Below are positions 1 to 8,595 of a stretch of DNA of 64,000 nucleotides, piece after piece (position 1 is the stretch's first letter; every line of letters begins with the position of its first letter). The position numbers were made by a program, and so were the translations under genes. A model generated the notes under the pieces. The model did no database searches and was not told the origin of the DNA. It saw only the letters and a list, made by a program, of their open reading frames with translations. The stretch is from JAJRVM01 sp041752115. Lineage in GTDB: Bacteria > Planctomycetota > Planctomycetia > Pirellulales > Pirellulaceae. The stretch lies in the NCBI GenBank assembly GCA_041752115.1, contig JBGSHS010000179.1, positions 10,383-74,382 on the forward strand. The letters are read 5' to 3'.

Positions 1-2201
1 TCACCTGCCATTCTCGCGATGAACTGGCGTCGTTCGACATCCCACAACGCTATTCCACCATCGTCGGGCATGGCGGCCAGCAGCGAACCCTCGGCCGACC
101 AGCAGCGGCGACTGATCCTCCCGGCAATGCCGAAACTCGTCACGATTTCGCCTGAGCCAAAATCCCAGATCTCAACTCCGTTGGATGCGAAGGCCAAGTA
201 TTTCCCGTCCGAAGACCAGGCCAGTTCACTGCTGCCGCGATTGATCCGCTTCACCAGCCGAGTGGCTGAGTCGCTAAGCTCCCAAATGCAGACGGAACCG
301 GCACCGGATTGCTGCGAAGAAGCGAGGTACCGGCCATCGTTGGACCAAGCCAGTCGGTCGACCGATCCGGGGCATACAATGATCCGCTGAAGCTCGCGAG
401 TGTCCGTGGTCCAGATGCGCACGGTCCCGTCTTGCCCGGCGGTGGCAACCAACGCCCCATCAGAAGAGAATGCGAAATCGTTGACCAGCGAGCGATGGTC
501 GGCCGGTTCGACCGTCCAGGAAAGCACGTTGTCGAGCGGAGCTGGTTGACTGACCAGCGCCAACGGTGACAGCGGTTGGCCAGGCTTGATGTTGAGCGAA
601 TCATCGGTCTCACTCAGCCACTCAGGCGTCTGTCGATTCTCACGGGGCAGAGCCTCCTCCGCTGCCGACACGGAAGGGGCAGACTCGGCAGCAGAATCGG
701 TCTTGAGCGACAAATGGACCTTGCGCCGTTCACCCCGCAGAATGCTCAGTTCCGGCGCCGAAATCACAATATCCGAGTCCTTTTCCTTGACAACGATTTC
801 ATAGCTGCCCGCGCGCACCTGATTTTTGCCGATCTTCGCGATCCACTCGCGTCCGGTAGCGCGATCCCGGATATTGACTGCACCTTGCTCGACCGACACC
901 GCCACCGCATCATCTGCTTCGACGACCAGCGTCCCTTTGTCAGTGGCAACATACAGGATGACCGCCGCTCCTAGAGTCAGCGATCCCGCGGCCGCCATGA
1001 GCCAGCGCGTGAATCTGCCGCGTCGCGGCGGCTGGGCCGGCAAAACGTGTTCGGAGAGTTGTTGTTGGATCGCTGCCATGCGATCGATCACTTCGCTGGC
1101 CGATTGGGGACGCTTCTGAGGATCTTTTTCAAGCAACTGCAGTATGAGACCACATAGCGCCTCTGGCAGGTCGGGATTGAGCGTCTGTGGCGGTGTTGCT
1201 TCATCCTGTGAGACCGCGATCAGAGTGGCGACGACATTATTCCCCGAGAACGGTATCTCCCCGGTCGCCGCATGGTATAGCAGGCTGCCCAAGCTGAAGA
1301 GATCGCAGCGATGGTCGATCGCGTCGCCCCGAATCTGCTCGGGAGCCATGTAATTCGGCGTGCCCATGATCGCCCCGGCATGGGTAATGGAGGGGGCCTG
1401 ATCGACCACGCGAGCCAACCCAAAATCGACGATTCGGACTTGCTCCCCGTCCGCATCAAGCCAGACGTTGTCGGGCTTAATATCGCGGTGCAACAGGCCG
1501 CGCCGATGCGCAGCTTCCAGCCCCTCGGCAATCTCGCGGCCGATCCGCAGAACATCATTCACCGCCAGTCGTCCACAGCGCACCAATCGACTGCGCAGCG
1601 ACTCACCCTCCAGCAACTGCATCGCGAAGTACGGCGTGCCCTGGTCTTCGCCCACATGGTAGATCGTAACCACGTGATTGTGTTCAAAGGCCGCTACCGC
1701 ACACGCCTCTCGACGGAATCTCAGGCACGCATCGCGATTGGTGGCCAGATGGGGCCGCATCACCTTGACCGCCACTTGGCGTCCCAACTGCTCGTCTTCG
1801 GCCCGGAATACGATCCCCATGGCACCAGCGCCGAGCACTTCCACAATCCGATAGTTGCCGATGCGTCCCAGTTCATCTTCCCCTTCCGCCGGCCGCAAGA
1901 CACTGCGCAGTTCGTCGGCCGTAGGGAGCTGAGCCAGGTTTGGAGCGTTCGGCAACCCGCTGAGTCGCTCGATGAGTCCCGCGACGATCGAGCCATCAGA
2001 GTGCGAGACGGTCTGCTCCGTGGTTTGTGTATCACGCAGCGCACCAGCCAGTTCGTCAGGCACCGACAACTCGGCAGCTCGCTCCGCACACCGCTGACAG
2101 TGAGCCAAGTGAGTCTCGTACTGCTCCGCTTCTTCGGTCTGCAACCGCCCCGAGAGCAACTGGGCCAGCTTCTCATCGTCCGGACATGTCGTAACGGACA
2201 T
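1..2201 (-). CDS. Ser/Thr protein kinase with zinc-finger N-terminus, one TM segment and WD40 repeats (3' end outside window)
   Basis: Membrane-anchored eukaryotic-like protein kinase; about 733 codons are visible and the C-terminus lies off the left edge. Residues 31-38 (HLAHCQRC) form the H-x3-C-x2-C pattern of anti-sigma zinc fingers. The kinase domain spans about 117-378, with a glycine-rich loop at 124-130, VAVK (Lys146), HRDIKPDN (239-246), DFG (259-261) and APEQ (287-290), so all catalytic residues are present. A hydrophobic segment at about 399-417 follows, then a PEGA-like region (420-500) and WD40-type repeats from about 555 onward. The start is the ATG at 2201. It lies downstream of an ECF sigma gene on the same strand; ECF sigma factors paired with Ser/Thr kinases are a known planctomycete arrangement. 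The zinc-finger end may contact the sigma factor, which is inference. Confidence 0.93.
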   Translation of the reverse strand, partial: MSVTTCPDDEKLAQLLSGRLQTEEAEQYETHLAHCQRCAERAAELSVPDELAGALRDTQTTEQTVSHSDGSIVAGLIERLSGLPNAPNLAQLPTADELRSVLRPAEGEDELGRIGNYRIVEVLGAGAMGIVFRAEDEQLGRQVAVKVMRPHLATNRDACLRFRREACAVAAFEHNHVVTIYHVGEDQGTPYFAMQLLEGESLRSRLVRCGRLAVNDVLRIGREIAEGLEAAHRRGLLHRDIKPDNVWLDADGEQVRIVDFGLARVVDQAPSITHAGAIMGTPNYMAPEQIRGDAIDHRCDLFSLGSLLYHAATGEIPFSGNNVVATLIAVSQDEATPPQTLNPDLPEALCGLILQLLEKDPQKRPQSASEVIDRMAAIQQQLSEHVLPAQPPRRGRFTRWLMAAAGSLTLGAAVILYVATDKGTLVVEADDAVAVSVEQGAVNIRDRATGREWIAKIGKNQVRAGSYEIVVKEKDSDIVISAPELSILRGERRKVHLSLKTDSAAESAPSVSAAEEALPRENRQTPEWLSETDDSLNIKPGQPLSPLALVSQPAPLDNVLSWTVEPADHRSLVNDFAFSSDGALVATAGQDGTVRIWTTDTRELQRIIVCPGSVDRLAWSNDGRYLASSQQSGAGSVCIWELSDSATRLVKRINRGSSELAWSSDGKYLAFASNGVEIWDFGSGEIVTSFGIAGRISRRCWSAEGSLLAAMPDDGGIALWDVERRQFIARMAG

Positions 2202-2444
2202 GGTAGCACTACCTCAGTGTAAGAACGTGACTATTCGACCCCGCATCCCTTCAGCGCGCGACCACCCCGTGTACCAACCTCACCATACCATCTTCTTGTC
2301 ATCTCATCTTTTTGTCTTCATCCCCAGCCTCATCGACCCGCTCCACGTCGCGAGAATCCGAGCAAAGCACTCGGCCAACCACTAAGGAATACGCAGCGGG
2401 GCAGAGAACCTGTCACGAATTCCGGAAAATCCACTGAAACGCGT

Positions 2445-3005
2445 CTATTCCCACAGACCTTCCAGCTCCTCGCGCAGCCGCCTCAGCACGCGGCTCTTGG
2501 CCAGATAGACGGCGTTGACGCTCACTCCGAGCTCCTGAGCCACCTCAGCGGCGGGCTTGCCATTCACGACTGTCTCCCAGCACGCCTGCCAGGTCTTTGG
2601 CTCGAATTCGTCCTGCATGATCTCCAGAGCCCGGCGGGCCAGACGCTGGCGATACTCCGCTTCGGAAAACGCCTGGAGTGGATCGCCGGTCTCGGCGTCC
2701 ACCAGTGGACTGATCGACTCCGAATGCACGGAGCGACGGCGATAGTAGTCGCGACATTTGTTCGTCGTGACCGTGCGCAGCCAGTCGCTGAAACGATACC
2801 GAGGATCGTATTGGAACGTCGGCAACTTCGTCACCAGCACGGCAAACACATCCTGCACCAGATCGGCCGCATCGGTCGCGACCACTCCCTGTCGCCGCAC
2901 CCAGTAGAAGAGGACCGGAGTATAGAGACTCACAAATCGTGTCCATGCCTGAGACGCGTCACTGGAACGCAAACGAGCCAATAAGCTGGTTGACGTACTG
3001 ATCAC
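2445..3005 (-). CDS. ECF-family RNA polymerase sigma factor
   Basis: Small sigma-70 family regulator of about 186 residues with region 2 (LVQDVFAVLVTKLPTF, then FSDWLRTVTTNKCRDYYRR) and region 4 (QELGVSVNAVYLAKSRVLRRL). I chose the GTG at 3005 because AGGGAAA lies just upstream. An in-frame ATG at 3089 would add 28 residues encoded by a repetitive hairpin (entry at 3041) and is less likely. The gene is followed by the zinc-finger receptor kinase, 243 bp away on the same strand, which is its probable regulator. The target promoters are not visible here. Confidence 0.9.
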   Translation of the reverse strand: MISTSTSLLARLRSSDASQAWTRFVSLYTPVLFYWVRRQGVVATDAADLVQDVFAVLVTKLPTFQYDPRYRFSDWLRTVTTNKCRDYYRRRSVHSESISPLVDAETGDPLQAFSEAEYRQRLARRALEIMQDEFEPKTWQACWETVVNGKPAAEVAQELGVSVNAVYLAKSRVLRRLREELEGLWE

Positions 3006-3040
3006 TGGTTTCCCTGCCCATAGGCCTTCGCGATTTCCAC

Positions 3041-3107
3041 CCTTTGCGCCTTCGCGCCTTTGCGTGAGCTCTTGTGGAACCTCACGCAAAGGCGCAAAGG
3101 CGCGAAG
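3041..3107. repeat. GC-rich inverted repeat, terminator-like or REP-like
   Basis: A 15-bp perfect inverted repeat (left arm 3054-3068, right arm 3081-3095, loop of 12 bases) built from iterations of CGCAAAGG. It sits immediately after the stop of the FG-GAP gene and before the ECF sigma gene. It could fold into a strong hairpin in the transcript. There is no T-run, so a classical intrinsic terminator is not supported. From general experience, short CGCAAAGGCGCAAAG-type repeats recur in many environmental genomes, so a dispersed REP-like element is equally possible. Confidence 0.6.
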
Positions 3108-3118
3108 AAGATAATCTA

Positions 3119-4780
3119 TTACCGGTTGCGCATGCCTTTGCCTTGGACGATCGTCACGTAGCGGTCGGCCGGAACGTCATGGTACACCTCCACTCGGCCG
3201 TCGTTCCAACGCACTTCAAGCTGATCGATCGAGCTGTGTTCGCCCAGGCCGAAATGCATGCGAGGATCGTTGTACGACAGGTAGCTGGTCGCCCATTGGT
3301 TCACGCCCACCTGCGTACGGTCCCCGATCTTGACCGTGACCTTCGCTCCGATGGCAGTGGCCGGACCGTGTTTTCCGACGAGCGTCAGCCCTAGCCAATG
3401 ATGGCGATTTCCTCCGTCGTTGCGCAGCAGCGCCGCAGTGCCTTTCAGGTCGATGTGCGACACAATCAAGTCCAGATCACCATCGTTGTCGTAATCCCAC
3501 ACGGCCGCTCCGCGTGCCGAACGCTTCTGGTGAAAATACGGGCTCCGCTGGGGGCCCACATTGCGGAAGTGACCTTGTCCGTCATTTTCCAGGAGAATCT
3601 GGTCCTGGTCCACCAGCAGATCGGCCATCCCGTTGGCCGAGAAGATATCGAGGTCGCCGTCGTTATCATAGTCGAACATGGCCGCCGCCCAAGCCCCTTT
3701 GCCCAGCAGCGCAGGCTTCACACCGCTCGACGCCGTGATGTCCTCGAACATCCCGTTGCCCGTGTTCCGATACAGCGATCCGTGACGCAGATCGACCACC
3801 AGCAGATCCAACAATCCGTCACCGTCGATGTCGCCGATCGATCCGTGCATCGAGCCGGTCGGATGCCCCTCGTCGTTCACCACAACCCCTGCCGTCTCGG
3901 CCACATCCACGTACGTACCGTCACCCTGGTTGCGAAACAGAAAATTCTCCTGATGATCGTTTCCCTGAAACAGGTCGAGATCGACATCATCGTCATAATC
4001 AAAGACGGTCAGCCCCATGCACTTCGACTGCGGAAAGTACATTCCCATCTTTTGCGTGATCTCGGTGAACGTGCCGTCCGCATTCTGCTGATACAGCAGG
4101 GAGGGTTGTCCTTGATACTCGTTGGGATGCGGCATCAGGTGCGGCGTTTCCTTCGCCAGGTAGTAGGGATCAAACGCCAGGAAGTTCCCCATCATCACGT
4201 CCAGGTCGCCGTCCGTGTCGCAGTCCCAGAACGCCGCGCCCACGCTCCATTTGGTGAACCCATTGAGCTTCTCGGGACCGACCAGGCCCAGCTGTGGAGC
4301 GATGTCGGTAAAGGTTCCATTGCTGTTGTTACGATAGAAGCGGTTGGGTCCGAAGTTGAGCAGGAAGATATCGACATCACCGTCCGCGTCGTAATCGATG
4401 GTCGCAGCTGCCATGCTCCAGTTCCGGTCGTCCACTCCAGCCTCCTGAGCCACTTCGGTGAACGTCCCGTCGCCGTTATTGCGGTACAACCGATTGGGCG
4501 TGTTGCTGAACACGCGGCCTTTCGGATCGTTAGTGTCTTCCAGATAGGTACCGTTGAGCATGTAAAGATCCATGTCGCCGTCGCCATCATAGTCCAGCAC
4601 GGAGACTCCCGACCCGCTGCTTTCCAGGATATTGTCGTACGTGAAGTCCCCGAAGGTGTAGCGAAAGTCGATCCCCGCCGGCTCCGCCACGTCGGTGAAT
4701 ACCGGGCTGGACTCCTGAGCGAACAGGGTACAGGTCAGAGCGGGACACAACACGCACAATATGCAGACTACTCGCTTCAC
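3119..4780 (-). CDS. Exported FG-GAP/VCBS repeat protein with C-terminal ASPIC/UnbV domain
   Basis: Secreted 553-residue protein. Residues 1-21 are a signal peptide ending near LFAQ. Residues about 25-430 hold many FG-GAP/VCBS blades of the type DYDGDGDMDLYMLN, DYDADGDVDIFLLN and DYDNDGDLDIFSAN, which bind calcium in this family and fold as a beta-propeller. The C-terminal ~90 residues (NDGGNRHHWLGL to the end) match the ASPIC/UnbV domain. The start codon overlaps the stop of the upstream gene by four bases (ATGA), so the two are translationally coupled. The biochemical role of this family is unknown; adhesion or surface-complex scaffolding is only a guess. Confidence 0.9.
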   Translation of the reverse strand: MKRVVCILCVLCPALTCTLFAQESSPVFTDVAEPAGIDFRYTFGDFTYDNILESSGSGVSVLDYDGDGDMDLYMLNGTYLEDTNDPKGRVFSNTPNRLYRNNGDGTFTEVAQEAGVDDRNWSMAAATIDYDADGDVDIFLLNFGPNRFYRNNSNGTFTDIAPQLGLVGPEKLNGFTKWSVGAAFWDCDTDGDLDVMMGNFLAFDPYYLAKETPHLMPHPNEYQGQPSLLYQQNADGTFTEITQKMGMYFPQSKCMGLTVFDYDDDVDLDLFQGNDHQENFLFRNQGDGTYVDVAETAGVVVNDEGHPTGSMHGSIGDIDGDGLLDLLVVDLRHGSLYRNTGNGMFEDITASSGVKPALLGKGAWAAAMFDYDNDGDLDIFSANGMADLLVDQDQILLENDGQGHFRNVGPQRSPYFHQKRSARGAAVWDYDNDGDLDLIVSHIDLKGTAALLRNDGGNRHHWLGLTLVGKHGPATAIGAKVTVKIGDRTQVGVNQWATSYLSYNDPRMHFGLGEHSSIDQLEVRWNDGRVEVYHDVPADRYVTIVQGKGMRNR

Positions 4781-7700
4781 TGGGAATGCTCTCCTCGCAC
4801 AGCGGGCTCGGCTTGCCAGGGAAGCCGGGTGGGCTGGCCTGGACGATACTCTTTCACATAACGACGAAACGACTCCGGGCCGATACGCCGCGTATTGTAT
4901 CCGTTCAGGTAGTCGCGGTGCACATCATCGCGGGGATACGACTCCGATGATGGATAAGGATACGCTGACATGCCATGAAACGGCAACGGCTCGACCGTCT
5001 CGCCTGTCATCGTATTCCGGTCGGAGTCCTTCTCCCATCCATCGCTGTAGAACAGGAAATCCCGCTCCCAACCTGCCGGCAGAGCTGGCAGCGCATCTGC
5101 CTGGAACCGAATTGTCACCTCGTCACCGCCTGTGAAGATCACGAATCGATCGTCGGCGTCGGTCAGCAGTCGCGTAACATCCCCATACCGCGTCGCCCAC
5201 CCCGACATATCCATCCAGACCGGATGACGATCCTGGCGGCCGTACCGATACAGGTGCGGACCATCGGGCACGGGACGATACAGCTCGTTGAATCCCCCAA
5301 AATGGACATCGGCTCCACAAGGCGACAGAACCGTCGTGCGGTGCAGCGGCTCCGCGATCCGGTCGACGAGAAAGGCCTGGTCCCAGTAGATCTGAGACTC
5401 ACTGCGCAGCCGAATTCGGGCGTCGGTCGCGGCAATCTGATCCGCTACGTCGATCACCACCCACTTGTCCTTACCATTAGGCAACCCGAAGGGACGCTCG
5501 ATCGGATGCCAGCCGTCACCGGGATGCCACACCTCCACCACCGTCGGCTCACCTGTATCAGCTGGATTCTGCGACCGCGCCACATTGATACTGGTATCGG
5601 TCCAGAAGATCCAGCAACCGATGACCAGCAGCGGATGCGAAAGCCCAGAGACGTCACCAAACTGCAGCGTCAGGTGGTGCGGCTCGACCACTCCCTGGTA
5701 TCGTGTGGGCTGCAGCGTTTCGGGATAGTTGTGATCGAACTTCAGCATAGCTGCCGTCACATCACGATCCTGCGTATCGGTGGCACGCGCAGGCATTACA
5801 CGGCCGCGCGTCAGGATCGGCTGAGGTGCGACATAAGGGGGTGGCAGAAAACGTTCATCGGTAAACACTTCCGTGCTGGCCGGATGATCGATCGCCCACA
5901 AAGCCACCTCGTCGAGATAGACGGTCTCCCACAGTTCCGACGTGTACTGAAACAAATACTCGCCGCTCTTGGGTGCGAGCTTCGCACCGGGAATCGTCAG
6001 CAGTTCCCGCGGATTATCCGGCGCGATGACGCCCTCAGCGACCTGCAGGCCCAGCGGAGCGCCGGCCAGTGTATCGGTGATAAACTCGAACTCTTCGCCA
6101 TTCCAGCCATACAGATACGGACAGCTCCCCTTCAGCACTTGCGGTTCGCGAATCGTCTGGTCGGCCACCGGCTGCAAGTGATTCTGAGGAATCCCGTTGC
6201 TCCAAACCACACGCATCAGGTCGGCCTGGACGTGAGTTCCCAACCCGAAATGAGTGTATTGGCTTCGCACAAATCGCATCTGATAGAACAGCCCCGCCTT
6301 GATTTCGATCTTGCTGCCAATCCCGTGCAGGTTGTTCTTTGAGCCGGCCATGCGCAGGCCTCGCAGTTCGACACGCAGCCAGTGGTTGGTATTCCCTCCG
6401 TCATTGCGCCAGGCCCGAATCGTGCCGCGAGAATCGACTGCCACGAGATCCTCATCTCCATCCCGATCCATGTCAATCGCCGCCAGCGCAGCACAGGGGC
6501 CTGGAGGAAAGGGGACCGATAGCGGAGCCCAGGTGGCATCTCCTTGATTGCGAAGCACGATCAGCGAGTTCCCTTCACGCTGCTGCCCTGCTACGGCCAC
6601 ATCGAGCCAACCGTCATTGTCCATGTCCAAGGGTGCAACGCAGGTCGCCTGAAGACCTTCGACCGGCAACATGACCGGCGGTTGAAACACTCCCGCTTGA
6701 TTGAGCTGCATCGCCAGCCGGCCATCCTGTAGCACAAGCAACAAGTCCTCATACCCATCATTGTCGAAGTCGCGCGGTATCACGTTCTTGCAGAGCAGGT
6801 CGGATAGCCCGCACAGTTGGGCGACAAAATGTCCATGACGCCGGTTGTCCCACAGTTGCAGGCGTCCGTCGTCGACGATCAGCAGCAGGTCGGTATCGAG
6901 GTCATCGTCATGGTCGGTAGCCACAGCTCGCCGCACGGCCCCCGTTTCCATCAAACCAGACCGCTCGGTGATGTCGACAAACGTCGCATCGCCACGATTT
7001 TGCCACAGGCGACATCCCTGGTCGCCGCCCAACAGCAGGTCCAGATCCCCTTCATTGTCGGCATCGAACACTTCCAGGGCGCTCCACGGCGCCAGTGCTT
7101 CGGCCGAGTTGATCGGCTTCGGCTGCCAGTTCCCGTCGGCCATCTCACACAGCAACACAGCTCCACGCGATCCGACTCCAATCGCTTCAAAGCGTCCGTC
7201 GCTGTCAAAATCGACCAGCCTCGCCTGTTCAGTCGCCGGCAACGCGAGCTGCTGAAGCAAGTTCGACCAGTCCGCTTCTTGGTGCTGCCACAGCTGCAGT
7301 GTCCCGTCGGATCCATCGGCGTACCCTACCAGCCACTCAACTCGCCCGTCTCCATTGACGTCAGCGAAATCCCATCCACCCTGCGTGGCGTGCTCCACCG
7401 CAACCGAACTCTGCGGCAGTTGATCTTGAGCTACAGGAACAAACGTCACGCTCACGCCGTGAGGCCGTTCGGGTTCCAGTTGCTGCCGGAACCGTGGACT
7501 GAACTGCATCACCGGCAGCCCGGCCACGGGCGGCTGAAGCTGCGACAGGTCGTGGCGATAGCGTGCCGAGGAGCGCAGAGAGTTCTCGATGCCCCGCAGC
7601 GACCTCTCCGCCGCCTGACTGTCGGAATTCACGACAGCCTCACGAAGCGTGTCCCAGGCCACTAACAGCTTGTCATCATCCCTAATCACAGGCTCGATTT

Positions 7701-8361
7701 GCTTCAGAACGGCGCCGAGCGTTTGCCATTGTTTTCGTGTGGCCAGGGAACGGGCATACTGGAATTCAATGACCAGGTTGTCGGGCACCAGCTGATACAA
7801 CTGTTCCAGCGTCTGGTGTGCCTTCTGTTGTGCCTCCGCCTCGTTCCTTTGTGCCACCACTGTTCGATACTGGTAGTAAAGCGCCATGACGTTCTTGGGA
7901 TCGAGTTCCAGAACCCGATCGGTGGTTGTGGCGACCAGCTCCCACTGACCGGACGAGAATTGCACTTCCGCGGCAAGCAGCAGCACTTCGACGCTGCCGG
8001 GATCCACTCGGCGTGCCTGTTCCAGCTGTGAGGCAGCTGCATCGAGCTGCCCCAGTCGCAGGAGGGCAATGCCGAGGTTGGCATACCCTAGAGCCTCGCC
8101 AGGCGCTAATTCAATCACCCGCCGGAAGGCCGGCTCGGCGTCGATCGGCCGATCCTCCTCCAGATAGGCGATTCCCAAGTTCTTGTACCGCTCGGCCTGC
8201 AGCAGCGGTGTTTGCGCGCAGGCAGTTGCGATCCAGCCGTCAGTCACCGGCAAGAAGCTCGACAGGATCAGCACCATGCCCGAAGTGGGACGCATGCCAC
8301 TTCCTCTCTGCCCAGAGCGATGGAGAAGCGTCCCGGTCGTCTGTGCCCTATCGTCGCTCAT
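4777..8361 (-). CDS. Large exported TPR + FG-GAP + ASPIC/UnbV protein
   Basis: Protein of up to 1194 residues. An in-frame ATG at 8295 (residue 23) with GAGAGGAAG upstream gives a cleaner signal peptide ending near TACAQ; the ATG at 8361 also has an AGGGA site, so the start is open. After the signal come TPR-like helices (about 53-190, for example YKNLGIAYLEEDRPIDAEP and YANLGIALLRLGQLDAA). FG-GAP blades follow (about 330-680, WDFADVNGDGRVEWLVGY type), then an ASPIC/UnbV domain (about 690-760). The last ~400 residues are beta-rich and begin with CPYLYGWNGEEFEF. It overlaps the next FG-GAP gene by four bases. The shared ASPIC domain suggests the two proteins act together at the cell surface; no enzyme motif is visible. 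Confidence 0.88.
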   Translation of the reverse strand: MSDDRAQTTGTLLHRSGQRGSGMRPTSGMVLILSSFLPVTDGWIATACAQTPLLQAERYKNLGIAYLEEDRPIDAEPAFRRVIELAPGEALGYANLGIALLRLGQLDAAASQLEQARRVDPGSVEVLLLAAEVQFSSGQWELVATTTDRVLELDPKNVMALYYQYRTVVAQRNEAEAQQKAHQTLEQLYQLVPDNLVIEFQYARSLATRKQWQTLGAVLKQIEPVIRDDDKLLVAWDTLREAVVNSDSQAAERSLRGIENSLRSSARYRHDLSQLQPPVAGLPVMQFSPRFRQQLEPERPHGVSVTFVPVAQDQLPQSSVAVEHATQGGWDFADVNGDGRVEWLVGYADGSDGTLQLWQHQEADWSNLLQQLALPATEQARLVDFDSDGRFEAIGVGSRGAVLLCEMADGNWQPKPINSAEALAPWSALEVFDADNEGDLDLLLGGDQGCRLWQNRGDATFVDITERSGLMETGAVRRAVATDHDDDLDTDLLLIVDDGRLQLWDNRRHGHFVAQLCGLSDLLCKNVIPRDFDNDGYEDLLLVLQDGRLAMQLNQAGVFQPPVMLPVEGLQATCVAPLDMDNDGWLDVAVAGQQREGNSLIVLRNQGDATWAPLSVPFPPGPCAALAAIDMDRDGDEDLVAVDSRGTIRAWRNDGGNTNHWLRVELRGLRMAGSKNNLHGIGSKIEIKAGLFYQMRFVRSQYTHFGLGTHVQADLMRVVWSNGIPQNHLQPVADQTIREPQVLKGSCPYLYGWNGEEFEFITDTLAGAPLGLQVAEGVIAPDNPRELLTIPGAKLAPKSGEYLFQYTSELWETVYLDEVALWAIDHPASTEVFTDERFLPPPYVAPQPILTRGRVMPARATDTQDRDVTAAMLKFDHNYPETLQPTRYQGVVEPHHLTLQFGDVSGLSHPLLVIGCWIFWTDTSINVARSQNPADTGEPTVVEVWHPGDGWHPIERPFGLPNGKDKWVVIDVADQIAATDARIRLRSESQIYWDQAFLVDRIAEPLHRTTVLSPCGADVHFGGFNELYRPVPDGPHLYRYGRQDRHPVWMDMSGWATRYGDVTRLLTDADDRFVIFTGGDEVTIRFQADALPALPAGWERDFLFYSDGWEKDSDRNTMTGETVEPLPFHGMSAYPYPSSESYPRDDVHRDYLNGYNTRRIGPESFRRYVKEYRPGQPTRLPWQAEPAVRGEHSQ

Positions 8362-8595
8362 GAGCTGTTCCCTGACACCTTGTGCATCCGAACCACGGCC
8401 GCTCGACCGCAGTTCCCACTCGGTCGAACCTGGGTCGCTTCATCATAGAACGATCGGCCCGGCCGCTCTAGCTCCACTGGTACCCGAACGGTTGGTATAC
8501 GCAGCCTGATACCCCTGCGTTCGCGCCCGAGCCTCCCGGGTTGATTTCGTAGTCCCAGTCCAGTCAACTGATGCCCGGAAACGGGAGGTGCTGTA
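8362..8595. other. Divergent intergenic region
   Basis: This is the shared upstream region of the leftward TPR/FG-GAP gene and the rightward GHMP kinase gene. I see no convincing promoter hexamers or operator. Confidence 0.4.

Noticed and set aside
3398..4861. Long plus-strand frame across the FG-GAP gene
   Set aside because: The repetitive Asp/Gly codons of FG-GAP blades produce a stop-free antisense frame; no homology.
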